Shown here: one piece after another, positions 38,801 through 64,000 of the stretch
How positions within the stretch are numbered: the stretch's first letter is position 1
Layout of the letters: the number at the start of each line of letters is the position of its first letter
Assembly (NCBI RefSeq): GCF_027744825.2
Contig: NC_071342.1
Location: 11,241,501 to 11,305,500, forward strand
Length of the DNA stretch: 64,000 nucleotides
Direction: 5' to 3'
Origin: Synchiropus splendidus
Taxonomy: Eukaryota > Chordata > Actinopteri > Syngnathiformes > Callionymidae
Notes under the pieces: generated by a model
The model's input: only the letters and a program-made list of their open reading frames with translations
Databases searched by the model: none
What the model was told of the DNA's origin: nothing
Translations under genes and position numbers: made by a program

Positions 38801-41800
38801 ACATGAACGCCCATGCCTTCACTTACATCAACACAGAGACATCGACAGGCCATCAAGTTTGAACTGCATTTACATGTAAACAGGGGCAGACATGGACCTG
38901 CATGTCCTTTCAGAGGACTCACACTTGCTTGTAGACGTCTACCCGAATCAATGCACGCTCCCTCGGTCATATACAGTTGAAGAACATGTACGAGGACGCC
39001 AGCTAACTTCCACGCTGTTAACAACATGGTGGAAGCGTGGTGTCTGAGGCCTCCTGCCTGCTGCTGCATGTGTCAGTTGGGGGGTCCTGCGCTCTTTGTT
39101 GTTGCTGTGTCTAGTTCCTTGTTAGAGAATGGATGACACTGTCTTCAGAAAACAAACATGGCGGAAAGCTAAAAAGGTGGTCACTCACCACGAATCTCTG
39201 ACCCGTAGAAAGGAGGCCAACGCAGCCTACGAGCAGCAGCGCACACACGTCCTGCCTTGGAATGCGCCGCACACACACTCCTGTTTGTGTTTCAGTGATA
39301 CTGCCGCTGGAATGTGTCTGTCTTGCGCCTGAATGTGTGCCTTTGTGTGTTTTAGTGTCAGCGTAGCGCAGGAGGGAAGCTGACCTGCATGCAGAATGAA
39401 AACACAGTGATAAGAGGAACCTTGTTAGAGTCGCTGACTTTTTTGTCATATTTGCATTGCACTGATTGATGCCAAAAGAAATGTTCCACATATCATTTGT
39501 CAGGAAATGCCGAGACGTTACCTGCCCGAGCTATTGATGTGACACAGGGCCGCCGTGGGCATCGTCCTGCCGAGGGCTACTGCTGTCTCACCGAGCTGTG
39601 ACTCATTCTTCACATCACAGCTCAGGCCGCGGCCCTGGGGCCTCCCAACTGAACACGCATCTCCGCCTGTATCGGGCCCCCGGGCCCTCTTCTAGGAGCT
39701 GAAATCCTATAATTGCAGAGCTGACAGTGATAGCCAACATACGAGACACCCTCACCTGGTCGGAAAGAATGAAAACATCTACTGTCAGAGTGGAGATGAC
39801 GGGGGGAGGAGTGAAGCCAGGGGAAAGTGAGTAAGGAGACCAGAATCAGGATTATCACCGGTACTGTAAATAATGGATTCACTGTCTGCTCACGTTTAAG
39901 TTGTTGGTTTGTTTTTTTCCCTGGGCAGTTAGCAAACAAAATACTGTCTTTCCTGGTCCCAAAAAATTGTATTGACAATCAGACCCATGATGTCTCTCTC
40001 AGACACTCCAAATGTTGGTTCACTATATTGGTTTCCTGTCCATTTTAGTTTCATCCCTTGAGTCCTGATGTATTATAGAAACTAGAAAGACACCTGACAG
40101 CATTGTGAAACTGCTCGTGCCCATCCACGTTGTAATTTCTCAGTATTATTACTTTATATTCATTCTATGGATGTAATTGGCTGCTATAGTGCACACATGA
40201 GCTGTGAAGAACAAGTCGCACTGAAGGAATACAAGCTGATGCTTATCCGTGTCTGTTGGAGCTCCTGCAAAGGGCTCATTTCCCTGCTTGCATGTCTAAT
40301 CTCCGCCACCTTCCTGATTACCAGAAGCTGCTATAGCTAAGTCGGCAGTTTACCATGTGCCAGTTCCCAAGGCTCTATTTCATCCCAAGCAGCATGAGCT
40401 CTCCTGCATTCTACCCTGTGACGTTTACAATTGTCAAAACACTTTTTATTTTATTTTATTTTGATGGTAGTATATCACCTTTGTTGCCATTGTTATTACA
40501 GTTTTATTAATTATAATTGCAACCCAAAAATTAACCCTTAAAAATGGAGCAATTGTGAGGAAAAGGTAATTATCTTGTTATTACTTTCATTACTATGTTG
40601 ATGAAAAAAGTTGTCCTAGTTCCTGTCAAATAATATATAAAGAGTAGTTTATTGCTTTAGCTGCATTAATGTCAATGAAATAAGTGTGACGCCAGAAGGT
40701 AGCACTCTATTGTGCTTTCAACTTTAATCCCCTTCACTACTTCCATAAATTCAGGGTCAAGCAAGGAGAATGATTTTGATGAATAGCACACTGGCATAGA
40801 ACGACACTGGCATGGCACTCTAGAGCAGAACAGAGACTTGAAGAGCTGTTGAAGTTTTGCAAGACTGCTTACTAGTCACCATGTCTTGTGGGAGGTGACC
40901 GCAAAGAAGAATTTGGGGGGAAAAAATGAAGAGATTACATCTCCACTCGTCCGGACAATGACTAACTTCTCTACTCGCCAAGTGAGGGATGTGGACAACT
41001 GTATAATGATACAAATCCTGTATTTGTTTGTCAAGCAGATACACACTCATAACTTAACTTGAACTCTGAATTAGTATGCCTTACCTCTGTTCTATGTCTT
41101 GAATCCCATGGACCCAAACATGTTTGTGAGAATTTGCGTGTTTGCTTATTTTCAAATCATTTTCAATCTGTCCTGGGATGTGAAAATAGACAACAGGTAT
41201 TTTTTTAAGATACATATTTGAGGTTTTAAACAGAGATTTCAGTGAGTAGTCGTGTTTTTCAGCTGTGTTTAGACAAACAAAGACCTGAGGCAAGCTCTCG
41301 ATTTTCATGCATCCGTGCACGTCATTCTGAGATTACGAAAGGAAGATCAAAATCTGTGTTCCGAGCTGTTGAAAAAAAAAAGTGCCAGACATTGATTCTG
41401 TCCAGGAATATCTAACTGACGCAACCAAACACTCCAGCAAGGGGAGTAAATATTTATATTTGTTTTATTGTATTTCATTCAAATTTTTGTTGTATTTCAT
41501 TCAATGTGTTGATCAGAACTTTAAACTTTTGAATGGACAAGTCATTTTTTATGTCAGTTACTCAACAGTCCAAACTGATGACAGTGAATCGTACATATAG
41601 GGAATTGTCTTTATTGCTCTCAGAGCAAGAAACCTGCAATCTGCACTCATCTTATGATAACATTCATGTAAGTTTAGTCTTCTTTGGGATCTCAACCAAA
41701 GTACTCAATAAAGAAGAAACCTTTGTCGTTATCAAGCAGTCTTGTGTTGTGACTTTTACCTTCTAACGAACTTAATCTTCATCTTAGCCGCGGCCCGCGG

Positions 41801-42437
41801 GAGTTTACAGCCCACCCTCCATCATCTGCTTCAGCCTGTGCAGACGGCTGAGGGATGAACGGAGAGGAGCCGGCATGTTTATACCATAGCTCAAGCCACG
41901 GCCCAGAGGACACACAGAAGATCCTCACACATCTTCATCACACCTCATGTGCACTGACCATTATATCTGTCTAATACCTGGGATGCATGGCTTTGCCTGG
42001 ATAATAATGTACACTACAAATCCATTGTTTTAAAGAAAATGGGGCCCAGTTTAATCCTGTACTAGCAGTGAAAACAACCATTAATTTAAAATAAACATGG
42101 GCAAAAATATGATAACCAAGTAACAACAGTCCATCATAACATAACATACAATAGAATGCAGAGTAGTAAAGCACATGTCGTCATGGAGGAAAACAACTAA
42201 GCAAATGTGTAATGTGTATTTTTAACAAACTTACAGCTTTCACATTATTCCGAACCTCAAATATTTTCACCTACCTATGTCTCTTGATATTTAATGAACA
42301 TTTATTTCGCGACACATAATACTGTCTTAATTCAAACAGGTATGAGTTACTTTTATGGTAAATGAATGACAGTTCATCCGAAATCAAATCCTGAAGACTG
42401 TTGTATTTCAGTCTTCTATTCTATTAACCCAGCATTT

Positions 42438-42454
42438 GCTGCCACCTTGTGGTC
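42438..42454 (-). promoter_or_regulatory. CTCF-like motif (minus orientation) upstream of got1
   Basis: The minus strand reads GACCACAAGGTGGCAGC, a good match to the CTCF core, about 390 bp upstream of the got1 ATG. Motif match only. Confidence 0.45.
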
Positions 42455-42497
42455 AAATATGTGTTTGTTTGTTTGTTTTTCTGTATTTCTCTCTCCT

Positions 42498-42532
42498 CAT
42501 CGCTTCCCCGCTAAAACAGCGGGGAAGCGATG
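42498..42532. repeat. Perfect 15-bp hairpin upstream of got1
   Basis: CATCGCTTCCCCGCT (42498-42512), loop AAAAC, then its exact reverse complement (42518-42532). The stem is GC-rich, with no mismatch, about 310 bp upstream of the got1 ATG and 110 bp before the first CCAAT box. Confidence 0.9.
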
Positions 42533-42641
42533 TTGCTGTCGAATGCCATCATCGTGTCATCAAATAAAACATATCTTATATCGTATCTTTTTACTGCTGG
42601 GTGGTATTCAGCTGGCAGCTCAATGATTTGCTGCGAGCCTG

Positions 42642-47843
<5,202 letters not shown>

Positions 47844-48415
47844 TAGAACATTCACAGCACCTTATCACTTCCTTTTCTTCAGTCCCCAGATTTTATTTTT
47901 TATCTTACAAGAGAAGTCAGCTGCAGTTAATACAATGCTACTCACCTTTGGAACACATACGGTGCTTCGTCTTTAAAACTGGTTGACAAATCATCTCCAT
48001 ATACGTTTTCAATCCATTCATATGGTACTGTCCAAGATGTGTTACACATTTCACTTAATAGTAGCTGTACAAATGGTAATTTAGATGTTCCTTTACTTGA
48101 AACAAGAGACATAAGTATTACATTTGTTGTGTGGCTTAATTTGTGCAAAAGTAATTTATGAATCATAATATTAATGTTCCTAACTAACTGTCTCACCTTG
48201 AATCAACCCTCTTAGTGAGCAGAAAGATCACTGAATTGAAAATTTGAGGAAACACTGTATGTGGAGTTTGTGCAGTTGATTGAGTTTGTTGATAGTGTGT
48301 GTTTGCAGTTATGCAATGGACCCTCCGGTCTGCCAACCAATGATTTACCATCCTACCGCTGCACAGTCAATAACCCCGTAGTGCTGTCACATGTATCAAG
48401 AGACGTATTAAGAGT

Positions 48416-48421
48416 AATAAA
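48416..48421 (+). other. Candidate poly(A) signal of got1
   Basis: AATAAA about 575 bases after the got1 stop codon. Confidence 0.55.
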
Positions 48422-49704
48422 TTATTAAGGAGTGTGATGAAATGGTGTGTTTTTAAGGTGCTTCGGCATCAGAGTTTGTTGCATTAAAGATGAACGCGTG
48501 TTTTCACAGGCATGTCAGCTTGGAGGAAACTATGGAACTGTTACGATCAGATGAAGAGCTTGTTAGTGGAAGCTGACTCACCCAGAAAAAAGATCAGGTT
48601 AGACAGTATCAGTATTTGAAGTTAAAACAAGGAGTCTTTCAAGTTATTACCATCTTTTATTATTGACTTACAAGTGGAACAAATGTAACTCTTCATTCCC
48701 AGTGTTGTAATTGATGATCATTGTTATTATTCCAGAATAATTTCTTGTGGAATTCAGTGCAATCCAGAGAAAGGGGTACGGAGAGGTCATCGTGGGCGAC
48801 ACTGTGCTATATCCATGACCTTAGCCGACGGAACATATTTATCACTGGAGGTCTGAAAACAAGTGGCTTGACGTCATGTTGCGTCACGCTGTGATTTCCT
48901 CACATCGGTCAGGTTTCAAAGGTGATTCAGACTTGAAAGGTAAATAGCTTTGTGATTGTCGTTCACTTGCGCAAGTCTTAATGTCGTTTCTTTTAACAGC
49001 GTATCTACAGGAACGTTGTTGGGTGGTTCTTTAAGAGACATTAGACAGTGACAAACATATGTTTAGTAAATGAAACATTTCTACCAACCTGTCTCACTTT
49101 GAGACTGAGTTTAGAGGTGCAAATTTCATCATTTTTTTTTTACCTGTAGATACCCCGTTTTAAAAACCGTAGACGCAAGGTTGTTTCAATTGGTCTGTAG
49201 AAGAGTCTGTGCTAGTTTTATATCATACTGACATCACCCACTGAATCTCTGCTGGCAGGTATCAAATCCCCCTCATGCAGCCCTTCGTCTACAAGCATGC
49301 ATATGAAGCACCGGGCTTTCTACTGCGGGATTAATCTACAGCAAAAGCAGCGTAGTTTAGCATGCGACTGGCAAACATAGTCCCTTGGGAAAACCCTCTG
49401 ACAAGTGAGGGTCGTAGCTTATTATCATCGCGGTTAAAGTAGCGAAGTGAGCCTTTTGAAAAACGCTTTTAAAAGTGGTCACACTGAGACACGGTTGCGC
49501 ATAAGGAATGGGAAAACATCACTGAAGTGCACGGCAAATATGACAAGGTCTAGCTTTGAACACAAAGTAACAGTGATATTATTGCTATAATTCAAGCACA
49601 TTTGGTTAAAGAAACTGTGTTGTGCAGTTGACAGTGACCTATGGCTGTTTGATTCACTTTTTAGTGTTTAGATGGTGGACAGAAACTGTGCTGTGCTTAT
49701 TTCG

Positions 49705-49721
49705 GCACTAGGTGGCGCCCT
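49705..49721 (+). promoter_or_regulatory. CTCF-like motif (plus orientation) between got1 and cnnm1
   Basis: GCACTAGGTGGCGCCCT carries the core CACTAGGTGGCGCC. Motif match only. Confidence 0.5.
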
Positions 49722-50506
49722 TAAAGAGGTAACTAGGTTCCCTTGGCAAACAATATCAGATGGCATCAGCATGACAGAAATATATATAAGTAAATGGCAA
49801 TAAATACTGCATTCCACAGTCAAAATCAACATTTGTTCATGTCACATAAAATTGTTTCCACATTATGTTAATGGAGGAAAAAAAAGCTCACCCACATTCA
49901 AAAAATAAATATGTTTTCTTAACTAAATATATTCGTTGTAAACTATATATTGCGTTTGAGATGTCATAAATAAATCAAACGACCTTTTAAGCAAAGGTGA
50001 TCATGGGTCAAGTGTTATTTAGGTCATGTGACTATTGAACTGTTATTAAAATACTCTTCCATTTTCTATCTTTTAAAAAGTGTTGGACAAAACCCCTAAA
50101 GAGGCGTGTCTGAACCCAGCAAATCAGGGGCTTCTGTCCCGAGATCGGAGTCAAGGCTGCAATGGTTAAAGCGTGCAGGGTGGGACAGCCAAGCGCGAGA
50201 GGAGGATGGTCACCCAGGAAGTCTATGGCAGTGGGTCGTCCTAGAGAGGAGGACTGGAGAGTTGTCCGTGGGGGAGCAATGGTGTGAATGCTGCAGCAGT
50301 GTTTGGATGTCTTCTGTGCTTGGAAACCATTTAGGCAGGAAGGACTTCCAATATAGCTATAGTTCTCTGTCCGAAGTGTGTGGAAGGCTGCTATTGTCAG
50401 GTATATCAGGTGTGATGGCTCAGTCTCCTGTGTGATATCTGCTGAAACACTGTGGGAGAAATGAAAGTGAGATGGTCGTGCACCGCTGCAGCTCCTCAGT
50501 GTGGCG

Positions 50507-63082
<12,576 letters not shown>

Positions 63083-63257
63083 CGCGCTGAGCGTCAACTA
63101 CTGGAGGACGTGGGAAGAGGCGGGTCACGTGGTCTGCAGACGGGATGGATGCAGCAGCCGCGTGGCCGTGAAGCAGAGGATGGGAGTGCGAAGGAGGGCG
63201 AGAGAGAACATTTGAGTCGGTCGTCGCCACAGTTCTTGTCATATGCATGACACACTG

Positions 63258-63302
63258 TGACGTCAGGCTCTCTCATTTGATTCTGCTCATGTCTAAAAAT
63301 AG
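63258..63302. promoter_or_regulatory. CRE and MEF2 sites upstream of cnnm1
   Basis: A perfect palindromic CRE, TGACGTCA, at 63258-63265 lies 176 bp before the ATG. A perfect MEF2 site, CTAAAAATAG, lies at 63293-63302. Both match activity-regulated neuronal promoters, which fits the neural expression known for CNNM1. Occupancy is inferred. Confidence 0.55.
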
Positions 63303-64000
63303 ATGTCCCGTCGTGAATGATTCATGTCGCGGCAGCGCGTTCGACTCTAGCAGGAATCTAAAAACTAAGGAATTAAATGCGCGACAAAATCCAATCTTTT
63401 ATTTTTTAAGATAAGCGCCGGTGTCTTTTGCTTAGTCAGCAAATCACACAGTCGCAGTTTCAGTCATGACCACTAGATGGCACCATTGTCAGATGTTCGA
63501 CTGCAGCAAATTCAAATTTTGCTGCGGTATTTTAGTGGCATCCGTATTGAAAGTAATATATTTGAGGTCACTGACCCACGATACTACTGGATTGATTCAT
63601 TAATAAACCACTCAGTTATTTAAGAGAGTTGAGCCAGAAATTAAGTGAAAAGCGTTTTTTTTATTATTAGTTTATTTTATAATTTATTTAAAAAGTCGAA
63701 GTCTATAAGAGGTCCAAAATATCATCATAAACAAAGAAAGCAAGTCCGCCTCCTTCACCTTATAGCCAGTCCTCTCCAGGTCGTCTTTTATCCCATCCAA
63801 GTTCAAGACAACAAAATTTAACTTGCAACTTCTGAAACGTCCAGTTAGGTGGTTCTGTTTTGAGTCCAGTTTTAGTTTGGCTCACAAACCCCTCTTGTCA
63901 TCCACACCTGAATACATGCAACTGTTCGCTCTGAGCTGCAAATGACATCCAAAGACTTATAACTCCTCCAGTGTAGTTTAGCGCTCTCAGACACCCATCC
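63303..64000. other. Upstream of cnnm1
   Basis: No gene recognised to the end of the window. A CTCF-like core, CCACTAGATGGCACC, lies at 63470-63484 on the plus strand. The remainder is AT-rich. Confidence 0.5.

Larger units (their letters stand above)
31127..42437. other. Gene-free region between nkx2.3 and got1
   Basis: 11.3 kb with no supportable exon. It contains the nkx2.3 promoter side, a (GGGA)n run, a GC-rich block at 32270-32720, an AT/AG foldback, a LINE 3' end and GC-rich blocks near 37000-37520, 39490-39780 and 41783-41900 that stand out from the AT-rich background and may be conserved non-coding elements. No RNA gene recognised. Confidence 0.5.
47844..50506. other. Convergent spacer between got1 and cnnm1
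   Basis: 2.7 kb holding both 3' UTRs and a strong CTCF-like motif at 49705-49721. No exon or RNA gene recognised. No clear minus-strand AATAAA for cnnm1 was found close to its stop codon. Confidence 0.6.

Noticed and set aside
47942..48196. 84-codon minus-strand frame after got1
   Set aside because: Lies in the got1 3' UTR; no domain and AT-rich, so not supported.
50385..50460. Alternative final exon of cnnm1 after the acceptor near 50457
   Set aside because: Would encode only 13 residues unrelated to CNNM1; the exon at 50589-50507 gives the expected basic KKRKKSP tail.
63083..63097. Five-codon extension of cnnm1 from a TTG codon
   Set aside because: No ATG; the signal peptide begins naturally at the ATG at 63082.

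Overview
The window is nuclear DNA from a teleost fish. It carries intron-rich vertebrate genes with GT-AG introns, long (CA)n and (AT)n microsatellites, teleost-type non-LTR retrotransposon tails and short non-autonomous DNA transposons. The species cannot be named from the sequence. Six protein genes in 64 kb suggests a compact, percomorph-like genome. No bacterial, viral, CRISPR, rRNA or tRNA features were seen.

Layout: (1) pyroxd2, minus strand, 16 coding exons, 7439 to 1634. (2) A 3 kb head-to-head spacer, then slc25a28 (mitoferrin-2), plus strand, 4 coding exons, 10450-15272. (3) About 8 kb of spacer with long CA/TG and AT repeats. (4) A head-to-tail homeobox pair on the minus strand: nkx3.3 (24823 to 23328) and nkx2.3 (31126 to 28681). 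(5) About 11.7 kb without genes, holding a truncated LINE, foldback repeats and GC-rich blocks that look like regulatory sequence. (6) got1 (cytosolic aspartate aminotransferase), plus strand, 9 exons, 42840-47843. (7) cnnm1 (CBS-domain membrane protein), minus strand, 10 coding exons, 63082 to 50507, convergent with got1. I reconstructed all exons by hand. Each model stays in frame across every junction and gives a protein close to family length (576, 392, 214, 313, 409 and 879 aa).

The order and relative orientation slc25a28 - nkx2.3 - got1 - cnnm1 match the human 10q24 neighbourhood as I remember it, so this is an ancient syntenic block. Two things differ: nkx3.3 is kept beside nkx2.3 (I recall no mammalian NKX3-3), and pyroxd2 lies directly next to slc25a28. 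The genes do not form a pathway. They share a neighbourhood: mitochondrial iron import, a peroxisomal/mitochondrial flavoprotein, the malate-aspartate shuttle, a cation-transport-linked membrane protein, and two developmental transcription factors.

No wholly new biological system was found. The most interesting signals are non-coding: a hAT-type MITE family (three copies, two with 8-bp target duplications) whose copies carry CTCF-like cores; convergent CTCF-like motifs on either side of the nkx pair; a perfect 15-bp hairpin and an NF-Y box cluster upstream of got1; a CRE plus a MEF2 site upstream of cnnm1; and several palindromic or foldback repeats.
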